Shown here: piece by piece, positions 16,387 to 24,730 of the stretch | Layout: the number at the start of each line of letters is the position of its first letter | How positions within the stretch are numbered: position 1 is the stretch's first letter | Origin: Litorilituus sp. | Lineage (GTDB): Bacteria > Pseudomonadota > Gammaproteobacteria > Enterobacterales > Alteromonadaceae | Reading direction: 5' to 3' | Length of the DNA stretch: 46,882 nucleotides | Assembly (NCBI GenBank): GCA_030754235.1 | Contig: JASMAS010000013.1 | Coordinates: 1 to 46,882 of the forward strand | Notes under the pieces: generated by a model | What the model was told of the DNA's origin: nothing | The model's input: only the letters and a program-made list of their open reading frames with translations | The model's database searches: none | Made by a program: the position numbers and the translations under genes

Positions 16387-16515
16387 TTGAAAAGTGAAAA
16401 TACACTTTTAATCATTATCTATGCTAGATTGTTCATTAAATTAATTTTTAATTATTTGCTAAGCTTATCTTTAGCAGATACATTTTGTTTTTCTATCAAT
16501 CCATGAGAATAGTCT

Positions 16516-16992
16516 ATGAACAAGCCACAACGCGATATAACCTTACGATTTTTAGCGGAAACTCAAGATGTTAACTTTGGGGGTAAAGTACACGGTGGTG
16601 CCGTAATGAAATGGATTGATCTAGCGGCCTATGCTTGTGCTGCAGGTTGGAGTGGCAGGTACTGTGTTACAGCTTATGCTGGTGGTATACGCTTTGTTGC
16701 CCCTATCCATGTTGGTAGTTTAGTTGAGGTTGAAGCCAAAGTGATATATACAGGTAAATCTTCTATGCATATTGCTTTAGAAGTTAATGCCTGTGATCCA
16801 AAATCACTTAATCGTCGCTTAACAACCCATTGTATTGTTATTATGGTTGCCGTTGATCAAAATGGTCAATCTGAACAAGTTCCTCAATGGATTCCAGAAA
16901 CTGAAGCCGATCAAAAACAACATGATACTGCGGTTAAACTAATGGAAATGCGCAAACAAATTGGCGAAGAGATGCAAATTTTTGTTGAGTAA
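16516..16992 (+). CDS. Acyl-CoA thioesterase, hotdog fold (YciA-like)
   Basis: A 158-residue single hotdog domain that hydrolyses acyl-CoA to free acid and CoA. The family core is NFGGKVHGGAVMKWIDLAAY (residues 20-39), where the Gly-Gly helix start and the Asp in IDLAA form the active site. CVTAYAGGIRFVAPIHVGSL follows. The C-terminal 40 residues are charged and helical, as in the acyl-CoA thioesterase/BFIT group. Substrate chain length cannot be read from sequence. Its stop overlaps the start of the S1/P1 nuclease gene, so the two are probably co-translated. Confidence 0.88.
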   Translation: MNKPQRDITLRFLAETQDVNFGGKVHGGAVMKWIDLAAYACAAGWSGRYCVTAYAGGIRFVAPIHVGSLVEVEAKVIYTGKSSMHIALEVNACDPKSLNRRLTTHCIVIMVAVDQNGQSEQVPQWIPETEADQKQHDTAVKLMEMRKQIGEEMQIFVE

Positions 16993-17881
16993 AAAGCTAA
17001 CGGTGAATAGGTTTCTGCGCTGCTTTTTCTGGCTAAGTAGTTTATCAATTGTTAGCCAACCAAGTTTTGCCTTAGGTAAACTTGGTCATCAAATCGTTTG
17101 TCAATTAGCCTTTGATCACCTACCGGTTAATAAACAAGAAAAAATCAAACAATTACTTGCCACAACACCCAAAAAACATCAAGTGTTGATCAACCGTTAC
17201 AACTATATAAAGAAAGGTTCAGCAATCACCTTTGCTAATGCCTGTACCTGGGCAGACGCAATTAAACATACAAAAAAATTTAGTCGCTATAATAGCTGGC
17301 ATTATCTTAATGTGCCTAGAAATCAAACTTTCATCACCTCAAAGACTTGCCAAGAAAATTGTTTACCACAGGCTATTTTACTCCACCAAAAAGCGCTTGC
17401 CCAAAAAGATCAACCTGCAACATGGTCACAAACTAAGGCTTTAATGTTTTTAGGTCATTGGCTAGGTGACATTCACCAGCCTTTACATATTAGTTTTACT
17501 AGTGACTTAGGCGGAAATAAAATTAAACTTAGTCATGTAGATATTCAATGTACTAATTTGCATTGGTATTGGGATGACTGCCTACTGTACCGAGGTAAAA
17601 ACAGCAAAGCGCAATGGCTTGAGCTTTTAACGTTACAATGGCAACAAAATGGTAGGCTTTGGCAACCAATACAAGTATGGCAGTGGGCTGATGAATCTTT
17701 TCAACTTATTAAAAAGCCAAGCTTCAACTACTGCCACATGGACAATCAAGGTCACTGTCAAGCACCTAAAAAAGAGGTTGTTTTGCCCCAAGGTTACTTC
17801 AAAAAGCACCAAGGTATTATGGAGCAAAGGTTATTATTAGCCGCAAAACGCCTCACTCAAATTTTATCGGTAAGCTTATAG
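16982..17881 (+). CDS. Exported S1/P1-family nuclease
   Basis: A zinc-dependent single-strand nuclease/phosphodiesterase family protein of about 299 residues. A signal peptide (FLRCFFWLSSLSIVSQPSFA) precedes the mature part. Zinc-site motifs are in order: LGKLGHQI at the mature N-terminus, CTWADAI, NSWHYLNVP, and GHWLGDIHQPLHI followed by DLGGN and LHWYWDD. The usual first mature residue Trp is Leu here (ALGKLGH instead of AWGKLGH). In nuclease P1 that residue binds zinc through its backbone, so function may persist. The start is unclear: TTG at 16982 or 16985 or GTG at 17003, all overlapping or abutting the thioesterase stop. The stop overlaps the stop of the converging glycosyltransferase gene by a few bases. 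Confidence 0.88.
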   Translation: MLSKKLTVNRFLRCFFWLSSLSIVSQPSFALGKLGHQIVCQLAFDHLPVNKQEKIKQLLATTPKKHQVLINRYNYIKKGSAITFANACTWADAIKHTKKFSRYNSWHYLNVPRNQTFITSKTCQENCLPQAILLHQKALAQKDQPATWSQTKALMFLGHWLGDIHQPLHISFTSDLGGNKIKLSHVDIQCTNLHWYWDDCLLYRGKNSKAQWLELLTLQWQQNGRLWQPIQVWQWADESFQLIKKPSFNYCHMDNQGHCQAPKKEVVLPQGYFKKHQGIMEQRLLLAAKRLTQILSVSL

Positions 17882-19105
17882 CTTGTTTTTAGCTTCTATC
17901 CACTGCGCCATATATTTAGTACTTTTATGATGATGGTGGTTGAGCATGCTACCGATAAAATTTTGTTGCCTGTGCTGTACGAGTGTAGCTGATATAGTTG
18001 TAACACGTTCCGCTAATGCAGCAAAATGTTGATGCTGTTCAAACAATAACTTCGCATTGTGAGGGCCTAAATCACTAGTTTTCTGCCAAATATCTCTTTC
18101 TTTATATAACTTAACCGCCCCATCAGCAAATGCTTGAGGAGTGTTGGCTACGATACCCGGCCAACTTTGACTTACCATCATTCCCTCTGCGCCAATATCG
18201 GTGGTTACCGACGGAGTAGCACATAGCATAGCCTCTGCTAATTTACCTTTGATACCTGCTCCAAATCGCAAAGGAGCCACACACACTCGTGATGATTGCA
18301 TAGCAACAATGGCATCATCAACCCAGCCTTTTATAAAGAAACCAGTGTTTTCATCGTGTAAATTTGTAGCTTTAGGAGGTGGGTATGCTCCATAAATATT
18401 TAGTTTAGCTTGGGGTAATTGTTTACGGATCAGTGGCCATATTTGCTCTTTCAACCATAACACAGCATCCCAATTAGGCGAGTGGCGAAAGTTACCAATT
18501 GAAATAAAATCATCACGTTGTTCATAATTAGGGTTCATTTGTGCAAGTTGCTTATCAGCAATCATAAATGGACAATAATGTAATAACGCGGCATCGACTT
18601 TAAATAACCTTGTTAATAATTCAATTTCAACGAGGGAAATCATTAACGATAAATCACAGCGAAAAATTGCCGCAACCTCTCGTTGAGCAAGATCTGAACT
18701 TAATAGATCAACATCAGTTAGTTGTCGCTGTTGTTTAAAAGCACGATGACGTGCATGACGTAAAGTAAAGAAATCTTCGGTATCTAACACCTTTAATGCT
18801 TGTGGGCAAGATTCACTCACTCTCCAACCAAATTGCTCTTCCATCATGAAGCGATCAAATACCACTAGCTCAGGCTGCAACTGTGTTATAAAGTTATCAA
18901 ATGAATGACAATTAAGCTTTATATCAACACAGTCAACATAGTAGTCAATTAAATTAACCATATGCTCTGTCCGTTGCGCAGGGCTGGCGAAGGTGATTTG
19001 ATATTGTTGTTGCTGAAAAGATTTAATGAGCTGAATCATGCGACTGCCCGCCGCAGAGGAATTAGGCTCAGGCCATACATAGCCAATAATAAGAAGTTTT
19101 TTCAT
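17876..19105 (-). CDS. Glycosyltransferase, GT4-like
   Basis: A 409-residue GT-B-fold protein. The N-terminus MKKLLIIGYVWPEPNSSAAG has the glycine-rich start of a family 4 transferase. The C-terminal nucleotide-sugar part contains SIGNFRHSPNWDAV and then the E-rich GAGIKGKLAEAMLCATPSVT with TDIGAEGM, the conserved acceptor/donor block. No membrane segment is seen. It has no polysaccharide or lipopolysaccharide genes around it, so donor and acceptor are unknown. It follows fkpA on the same strand, but a terminator lies between, so it probably has its own promoter. Its stop overlaps that of the convergent nuclease gene. Confidence 0.8.
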   Translation of the reverse strand: MKKLLIIGYVWPEPNSSAAGSRMIQLIKSFQQQQYQITFASPAQRTEHMVNLIDYYVDCVDIKLNCHSFDNFITQLQPELVVFDRFMMEEQFGWRVSESCPQALKVLDTEDFFTLRHARHRAFKQQRQLTDVDLLSSDLAQREVAAIFRCDLSLMISLVEIELLTRLFKVDAALLHYCPFMIADKQLAQMNPNYEQRDDFISIGNFRHSPNWDAVLWLKEQIWPLIRKQLPQAKLNIYGAYPPPKATNLHDENTGFFIKGWVDDAIVAMQSSRVCVAPLRFGAGIKGKLAEAMLCATPSVTTDIGAEGMMVSQSWPGIVANTPQAFADGAVKLYKERDIWQKTSDLGPHNAKLLFEQHQHFAALAERVTTISATLVQHRQQNFIGSMLNHHHHKSTKYMAQWIEAKNKL

Positions 19106-19120
19106 AGCGCTATAATAACC

Positions 19121-19155
19121 AAAAAGCCACCAGTAAAAAATACTGATGGCTTCAA
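19121..19155 (-). terminator. Rho-independent terminator of the fkpA-like gene
   Basis: On the minus strand GAAGCCATCAGTA pairs with TACTGGTGGCTT, with one G-T pair, across a T-rich loop, and is followed by TTT. It lies about 35 bases past the stop of the FKBP gene. Confidence 0.7.
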
Positions 19156-19188
19156 ATAAAACAAATAATTAAACGATGTAGCTGCTAA

Positions 19189-19977
19189 TTATTCCTCAGT
19201 TGACGGTTGATCACCGACTTGCGGTACCGGGTCAGCTTTTTTAATTTCTAATAATTCAATTTCAAACTCTAACACAGAGTTACCCGGGATACTTGGCGGA
19301 TTACCATTAGGGCCATAGGCTAAATCTGAAGGAATGGTAAACTTGTACTTTGAACCAACTGACATTAATTGAACACCTTCAGTCCAACCTCTAATCACAC
19401 GGTTTAAAGGAAATACCGCAGGTTCTCCACGTTCATATGAACTGTCAAAAGTATCACCATTTAAGAAAGTCCCTTTATAGTGAACTTTTACAGTGTCAGT
19501 GGCTACCGGCTTTTCACCTTCACTATCAGTAAGCACCAGATATTGAATACCAGACTCAGTGACCTTAACGCCTTCTTTTTTGGCATTTTCAGCTAAGAAT
19601 TGTTGACCTTCAGCTAAACTCGCTTCAGCTTCTTTAACAGCCATTTCTTGCTGCTTGGTTTTCATGGTTTGTTCTAAATTCATTAAAAGTGCTTGAATTT
19701 CTTCTTTTTCAATGACCGCTTTTTCATTAATGCTATCAACAAAACCACGTACTATTAATTCTTTTTCTAAAGCAACACCTAGCTTTTCTTGCTGTACTAA
19801 ATTACGTTGCATATTCATGCCAATATAAGCACCTAACCCATACGCTTGTTTTTGCACTTCAGTTTCTAACACTGGCGCTTGATTTTCAGCCGTCATGGCT
19901 TCTTCTTTGGTACTTTCTTGACAAGCAGCAACGCTAAGTAATGCAACAGCTACTAATGTGGGTTTAAAAAATTTCAT
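19189..19977 (-). CDS. fkpA: FKBP-type peptidyl-prolyl isomerase, FkpA-like, lipoprotein
   Basis: A 262-residue envelope folding factor. The signal peptide ends in a lipobox VAAC with the lipidated Cys19, followed by Gln, so outer-membrane sorting is expected. Residues 40-130 form the helical dimerisation domain (YGLGAYIGMNMQRNL). Residues 140-250 form the FKBP domain, with VKVHYKGTFLNGDTFDSSY, VIRGWTEGVQLM and YGPNGNPPSIPGNSVLEFEI. E. coli FkpA is soluble and not lipidated, so the lipobox is a difference from it. The position near slyX and yheV matches the E. coli fkpA-slyX region. It is divergent from the WD40 lipoprotein gene. A terminator follows. Confidence 0.9.
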   Translation of the reverse strand: MKFFKPTLVAVALLSVAACQESTKEEAMTAENQAPVLETEVQKQAYGLGAYIGMNMQRNLVQQEKLGVALEKELIVRGFVDSINEKAVIEKEEIQALLMNLEQTMKTKQQEMAVKEAEASLAEGQQFLAENAKKEGVKVTESGIQYLVLTDSEGEKPVATDTVKVHYKGTFLNGDTFDSSYERGEPAVFPLNRVIRGWTEGVQLMSVGSKYKFTIPSDLAYGPNGNPPSIPGNSVLEFEIELLEIKKADPVPQVGDQPSTEE

Positions 19978-20144
19978 TTATATCTCCGTTAACAAATCAC
20001 AATTGGAGAGCCCCCCAATCCACAGCTTGAATTTTATTCAGTGTATTATTTGATATACTTGGTAGCAAATATCACTAAACAAAATAAAAAAACGCTTTAT
20101 ACTAACGATAACTCACTAAAAATGCCAAGATAAAAACTATTAAT

Positions 20145-21176
20145 ATGTTGCTTAATTTTTCAAACAGCACAAAAAATCGACTGACCTCTATAGCTATGCT
20201 TGCAAAACTAGTCATTGGGGCATTATTTATCACGGCTTGTTCACCCAATAAGAAAGAACCTTTACAACGATTTCAACATGCTGCCCAAGGAAGTTATGCC
20301 GGCAATATATCCAATGATGGCAAATGGAGTGTTGTCTCCTCCATTCACCATGGCATTAGCGTTTGGAACTTAGAAAAAAACGCCTTAGTTTATCAGTGGG
20401 GTCAACAACAAAATAGCAGCGATAATTTAGTATTAGCGATTGATATCAGCAACAACAACAGCCACGCTCTTACGGCCAGTCGTGAAAACTTTGCCCTTTG
20501 GAACCTTAACAGCGGCCAATCAGAAGGCTATTGGAAGGTTAGAGAGTCAACTATACGCGACATTACTGTAAGTAATAATGGTGATTACTTACTTATTGGT
20601 AAGGGCAATGGTACTGTAGTGCACGTTAGCGTTGACACTGGCCGACGTCTAGAGTTTTTAGGCCATAAAGAAAAAGTCAACACCGTTGATATGATGCCTA
20701 ATGGGAGAGTGGCCATTTCAGGAGGCAATGATTTTATTGCTTATGTTTGGGATACCGCTTCAGGGCAAGTAATCTATCAATTTAATCACACTAGCCGTGT
20801 GTCTAAAGTCGCATTAGATCCTTTAGGCCGGTATGTTTTTACCGCAGATAGTATGAAAACGGCTCATCTTTGGGATTTAAAAACAGGTAAGTTGATTTCT
20901 CAACTAAAAGGCACAAAACGCCATGAAGTATTTAGTTCGGCTAGTTTTTCTTCTGATGGCAAAACCTTAGTGACAGGTGCGGCAAGCTCCAAAGTCAGCA
21001 TTTGGGATATAGCTTCAGGAAAACGCATCGCCAACTGGCATGTAACACCAAAAGAAGCAAAAAGACCTACAGGTGCAGTTGTGTATAGCCTAGCATTTAG
21101 CGATAATAACACCCTAATCACCTCAAGCTCTTCAGGCTATACTGAGCTTTGGCAGCTTCCAAAAACACAGAAGTAG
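20145..21176 (+). CDS. WD40-repeat lipoprotein (beta-propeller)
   Basis: A 343-residue protein with a signal peptide and lipobox FITAC; the second residue after Cys is Pro. If translation begins at ATG 20196 (MLAKLVIGALF) the signal is shorter and more typical, so the first 17 residues may not be translated. At least six WD40-like blades follow, each ending in W-N/D-L or similar (ISVWNLEKN, FALWNLNSG, AYVWDTASG, AHLWDLKTG, VSIWDIASG, TELWQLPK), so a full propeller is likely. The function is unknown; such propellers usually hold protein complexes together. Its stop is 2 bases from the slyX start, and fkpA is divergent, which suggests a shared envelope or folding context. Confidence 0.82.
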   Translation: MLLNFSNSTKNRLTSIAMLAKLVIGALFITACSPNKKEPLQRFQHAAQGSYAGNISNDGKWSVVSSIHHGISVWNLEKNALVYQWGQQQNSSDNLVLAIDISNNNSHALTASRENFALWNLNSGQSEGYWKVRESTIRDITVSNNGDYLLIGKGNGTVVHVSVDTGRRLEFLGHKEKVNTVDMMPNGRVAISGGNDFIAYVWDTASGQVIYQFNHTSRVSKVALDPLGRYVFTADSMKTAHLWDLKTGKLISQLKGTKRHEVFSSASFSSDGKTLVTGAASSKVSIWDIASGKRIANWHVTPKEAKRPTGAVVYSLAFSDNNTLITSSSSGYTELWQLPKTQK

Positions 21177-21178
21177 AT

Positions 21179-21415
21179 ATGCAACAATCAAATACAGAAG
21201 AAATTCGCGCACTTGAAGAACGAATTATCGCATTAGAATCACGTAATCTTTTTCAAGATGACGCTATTGAACAGCTCAATAAAGAACTAACCATACATCA
21301 AGCTCAAATGGTCGAGCTGAAAATGCAAATTCAGTTGGTTGCTAATCGTTTAAAGGATGCAGGTAATTTATCTTCTGCAAAAGAAGAGGTTGAACCACCA
21401 CCTCCACATTATTAA
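21179..21415 (+). CDS. slyX: SlyX family protein
   Basis: A 78-residue coiled-coil protein of the SlyX family, function unknown. The heptad-rich part runs through EEIRALEERIIALESRNLFQ and DAIEQLNKELTIHQ. It ends in the family's PPPPHY tail, a nearly invariant feature of SlyX. The start at ATG 21179 (MQQSNTEE) is chosen with AGAAGTAG just upstream; a longer frame begins inside the WD40 gene. It lies 2 bases after that gene, so they are co-transcribed. In E. coli slyX lies beside fkpA, as it nearly does here. Confidence 0.92.
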   Translation: MQQSNTEEIRALEERIIALESRNLFQDDAIEQLNKELTIHQAQMVELKMQIQLVANRLKDAGNLSSAKEEVEPPPPHY

Positions 21416-21427
21416 GTCATTGACTAT

Positions 21428-21631
21428 TTAAGGTTTAAAGACACCAATAACTTGCTCTTGTTGTCGAACCGCTTTCTCTATTTGTGGTTCACTCTGGGTC
21501 ATTTGCTCACCACAATTAACACAAGTGACCGTTTCAACACCATTATCTTTTGTTAATGCCATGCAATCTTGAGCTTTACATTTAGGGCATGTGGCACCGG
21601 CGATAAATCTTTTCTTTGGTTTTTTTTCCAT
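21428..21631 (-). CDS. yheV: YheV family putative zinc ribbon protein
   Basis: A 67-residue protein with two CxxC knuckles, CPKC (residues 15-18) and CVNC (37-40), which should bind one zinc. KKRFIAGATCPKCKAQDCMA and the tail EQVIGVFKP match E. coli YheV closely. The function is not known. It converges on slyX with only 12 bases between the stops and is divergent from yheS, as expected for the E. coli-like fkpA/slyX/yheV/yheS neighbourhood; the kef genes found there in E. coli are absent. Confidence 0.92.
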   Translation of the reverse strand: MEKKPKKRFIAGATCPKCKAQDCMALTKDNGVETVTCVNCGEQMTQSEPQIEKAVRQQEQVIGVFKP

Positions 21632-21751
21632 TACTAGTTCTTTAGTTGATTAAATAAGCAAGGTTAATCGCTATTTTACCTTGAACTCCCCCCTAAGGAA
21701 AAGCGACAATAGCCAACAAATTTTTACCGACATCATCATTAGGATATTTTC

Positions 21752-23662
21752 TTGATCACTGCAACTGACTTAAGCTTAGATAGAGGGGCTAAAAATCTTA
21801 TACAATCCTCTAGCTTTACCATACATCCAAACCACAAGGTAGGCTTAGTAGGCAGCAATGGTTGTGGAAAATCTTCTCTTTTTTCCGCCTTATTAGGAGA
21901 TTTAGCACCTGATGCAGGTGATTTAATTATGCCCGGCAGCTGGGCAATTGCGACAGTAAAACAAGAAACCCCATCATTAACACAATCAGCGCTTGATTAT
22001 GTTATGGACGGAGATAAAGAGTTTCGTCAATTAGAACAACAACTCGAGCAAGCTCGCATCAAAGAGGATGGTAACTTAGAAGCAATATTACTTAATAAAA
22101 TTGACACCATAAATGGTTACAGCTTACCGGCTCGCGCAGGAGAACTACTGCACGGTTTAGGCTTTTTACAAGCGCAATTAACTCACCCGGTTAAAGACTT
22201 TTCAGGTGGTTGGCGTATGCGCTTAAACTTAGCGCAGGCTTTAATCAGCAGAGCGGATTTATTATTACTTGATGAACCGACAAACCATTTAGATTTAGAT
22301 GCGGTTATTTGGCTGCAGCGTTGGTTAAGCCGCTTCACTGGCACACTGGTGTTAATTTCTCATGACAGAGATTTTCTCGATACCATTGTAGGACAAATAC
22401 TTCATATTGAACATCAACGCGCTAAACTCTATAGCGGCAATTACACTGCTTTTGAACGACAACGTACAGCACATCTCGCCCAACAAGAAGTGCAATACCA
22501 AAAACAGCAAAAAGAAGCAGCACACTTAACCGCGTTTGTAGACCGATTTCGCGCTAAAGCAAGCAAAGCTAAACAGGCACAAAGCCGTTTAAAAAGGTTA
22601 GAGAAGTTACCTGATTTAGCCCCAGCCCATGTCGATACACAGTTTACTTTCAGCTTTGAACAGCCTGATAGTTTGCCCTATCCTCTGTTATCATTAAATG
22701 AAAGCCAATGTGGATACGATGAAAACACCATTATTCTCAATGATGTTGGTTTGACACTGGTACCTGGTAGCCGTATTGGTCTACTCGGTCGCAATGGTGC
22801 GGGTAAATCAACATTAATAAAATCCCTAGCGGGTGAAATAGCTCTACTTAATGGCGAAAGATATTGTGCACAAGAATTAAAAATTGGCTACTTTTCACAA
22901 CACCAGCTTGAACAATTACAGTTTGGCTCTAGCCCTGTTGCCCATATATTAAGAGCAAAACCCTCGCTAGGCGAACCACAAGCCCGTAGCTTTTTAGGGC
23001 GCTTTGGTTTTAGTGGCGATCAAGCATTGAGCAATGTCGACACCATGTCAGGTGGAGAAAAAGCACGGTTAGTCTTAGCACTGATTGTTCTAGAGAAACC
23101 ACAGCTATTATTACTAGATGAGCCAACAAACCATCTTGATTTAGAAATGCGTCAAGCATTAGTATTAGCCTTGCAAGACTTTAGTGGCGCTATTATTCTT
23201 ATTGCCCATGACAGATTTTTACTCGAATCATGCGTTGATGAGTTTTATTTAGTTGCCAACAACACAGTGACTGACTTTAACGGTGACATTGACGATTATC
23301 AACAATGGTTAAATGATGACAAAAAGCAGTCTGTAAACAACAATAAAACCCGTGATAACCATATCGACAAAGGGTTAGATAAAAAACAACTACGTCAGCA
23401 ACAAGCACAATTACGTAAAAGTTCAGCACCGTTACGCAAAAAAGCCGACCAACTCGACAAAACAATTCAACAATATCAATCGGAGTTAGCCAGTGTTGAG
23501 GCTTTGCTCAGTGATAGCACCATTTATCAAAGCGATCGTAAAAGTGAATTAACCAAGCAGCTCAAACGACAAGCAAGCTTAAAAGATAAAGTAGAAGAAA
23601 ATGAAATGCTTTGGTTAGAATTAGCAGAGCAAATAGAAGAAATAATGACATCATCTACTTAA
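21752..23662 (+). CDS. yheS: ABC-F family ATPase YheS
   Basis: A 636-residue soluble protein with two ABC ATPase domains and no membrane part, typical of ABC-F translation factors that act on ribosomes. Walker A motifs are GSNGCGKS (34-41) and GRNGAGKST. ABC signatures are FSGGWRMRLNLAQAL and MSGGEKARLVLALIV. Walker B blocks are LLLLDEPTNHLDLD (twice). Between them sits the arm/linker with FRAKASKAKQAQSR, and the C-terminal 110 residues are a lysine/glutamine-rich coiled coil. It aligns along its length with E. coli YheS (637). The start codon is TTG at 21752 with AGGA 7 bases upstream. In E. coli yheS precedes yheT and yheU; here a Sel1 gene is inserted. Confidence 0.96.
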   Translation: MITATDLSLDRGAKNLIQSSSFTIHPNHKVGLVGSNGCGKSSLFSALLGDLAPDAGDLIMPGSWAIATVKQETPSLTQSALDYVMDGDKEFRQLEQQLEQARIKEDGNLEAILLNKIDTINGYSLPARAGELLHGLGFLQAQLTHPVKDFSGGWRMRLNLAQALISRADLLLLDEPTNHLDLDAVIWLQRWLSRFTGTLVLISHDRDFLDTIVGQILHIEHQRAKLYSGNYTAFERQRTAHLAQQEVQYQKQQKEAAHLTAFVDRFRAKASKAKQAQSRLKRLEKLPDLAPAHVDTQFTFSFEQPDSLPYPLLSLNESQCGYDENTIILNDVGLTLVPGSRIGLLGRNGAGKSTLIKSLAGEIALLNGERYCAQELKIGYFSQHQLEQLQFGSSPVAHILRAKPSLGEPQARSFLGRFGFSGDQALSNVDTMSGGEKARLVLALIVLEKPQLLLLDEPTNHLDLEMRQALVLALQDFSGAIILIAHDRFLLESCVDEFYLVANNTVTDFNGDIDDYQQWLNDDKKQSVNNNKTRDNHIDKGLDKKQLRQQQAQLRKSSAPLRKKADQLDKTIQQYQSELASVEALLSDSTIYQSDRKSELTKQLKRQASLKDKVEENEMLWLELAEQIEEIMTSST

Positions 23663-23712
23663 TTTTTAGTCTACACTGTAACTGTAATCATTTTAAACAT
23701 TCGGGGATAATT

Positions 23713-24453
23713 ATGCTCAAAGGAACACTAATATTATTTTTTATATTGTTCGGCCTTGTTTCACCTTATAGCCAAGCGAACGACTTAGATCAAGGTATTT
23801 ATGAATTAAACCGTGGCGAGTTTCACGCCGCTATTGAACAATTCAGCCCATTAGTTGCCAAAGGCTACGCTCCTGCACAATACCACATGGGTATTGTGTA
23901 TAAAAATGGCTATGGCGTTCCAAAAAACGGTCTAAAAGCATTAGCATTATTTAAGCTCTCTGCTGAACAAAACTATTCAGATGCCCAATTTGAATTAGCG
24001 TTAATTTACAGTGAAGGAATACTCGTAACAAAAAACATTAAAAAAGCTTTTGCATTGACCCATAAAGCGGCAAAAAAAGGCTTAGCCAGTGCACAATATA
24101 ATTTAGCAGTCATGCATGCCAACGGGACAGGTACCAAACAAGACGACTATAAAGCCTCAAGATGGTACAAGGCAGCAGCTAATCAAAACTATGCTTTAGC
24201 ACAATACAATTTAGCCTTACTTTACAGTGAAGGTAAAGGTGTCGAGAAAAGTACAGAAATGTCTTATGTATGGAATACTATTGCAGCGTGGAATGGATAT
24301 CCAGACGCCGAAAAAAGCCTCATTATCGATGAACGCGAGTTATCAAATATAAAAAGGGAAAGCGGTTTTGAAAAAGCCAACAAAATTTTTTCAAAAATTA
24401 AAGAGCAAGAGAGACTAAAAGCTGAAATGGCCAAAAACAAAAGTTTCTATTAA
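23713..24453 (+). CDS. Exported Sel1-repeat (TPR-like) protein
   Basis: A 246-residue protein. The start at ATG 23713 (MLKGTLILFF) is preferred because GGGGATAA precedes it and it yields a clean signal peptide ending near SQA; a longer frame starts inside yheS. The mature part has about five Sel1-type repeats with the AQYNLA pattern (AQYHMGIVYKNGYGV, AQFELALIYSEG, AQYNLAVMHANGTG, AQYNLALLYSEGKGV). The C-terminal 50 residues are charged and helical. Sel1 proteins are periplasmic or surface scaffolds; no partner is evident. It sits between yheS and yheT, which are adjacent in E. coli, so it is an insertion into a conserved pair. Confidence 0.85.
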   Translation: MLKGTLILFFILFGLVSPYSQANDLDQGIYELNRGEFHAAIEQFSPLVAKGYAPAQYHMGIVYKNGYGVPKNGLKALALFKLSAEQNYSDAQFELALIYSEGILVTKNIKKAFALTHKAAKKGLASAQYNLAVMHANGTGTKQDDYKASRWYKAAANQNYALAQYNLALLYSEGKGVEKSTEMSYVWNTIAAWNGYPDAEKSLIIDERELSNIKRESGFEKANKIFSKIKEQERLKAEMAKNKSFY

Positions 24454-24472
24454 ACCACCACGCACGTTTAAA

Positions 24473-24534
24473 GGGCGCGACTTTTTATAAAATTTCATTG
24501 AAAATGATAAATTTAAATATACAGGAAGTCGCCC
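24473..24534 (+). promoter_or_regulatory. Nested hairpin over the ribosome site of a 17-codon ORF
   Basis: GGGCGCGACTT (24473-24483) can pair with AAGTCGCCC (24526-24534), leaving a 2-base bulge. The second arm ends at the base before an ATG and overlaps part of its AGGAA ribosome site (24523-24527). Inside the loop AAATTT..CATT faces AATG..AAATTT as a second stem. This is the geometry of a translation-control leader; function is inferred. Confidence 0.3.
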
Positions 24535-24588
24535 ATGAACCTTCTACCCATGCTAGCTAATGATTCTGTCGTAGTTTTGCTAAGCTAA
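24535..24588 (+). CDS. Putative 17-residue leader peptide or small protein upstream of yheT
   Basis: ATG at 24535 opens MNLLPMLANDSVVVLLS and ends at TAA 24586-24588. AGGAA lies 7 bases upstream, a better ribosome site than those of most genes nearby, and the site is embedded in a hairpin. The peptide is hydrophobic and has no run of a single amino acid, so classical amino-acid attenuation is not evident. It is too short to judge by composition and may be chance. Confidence 0.25.
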   Translation: MNLLPMLANDSVVVLLS

Positions 24589-24730
24589 TAAGCCACAACG
24601 TAGTAGAAATGACTAACAAACATTATACTTAAATTTATAATTGGTAAAAGGTTTTATGATTTTCTAGCCTGCGCAATGACTTTGTCATACAATCAGTCTT
24701 CTTAGCCTTTACGTTTTATTTATTTAACCT

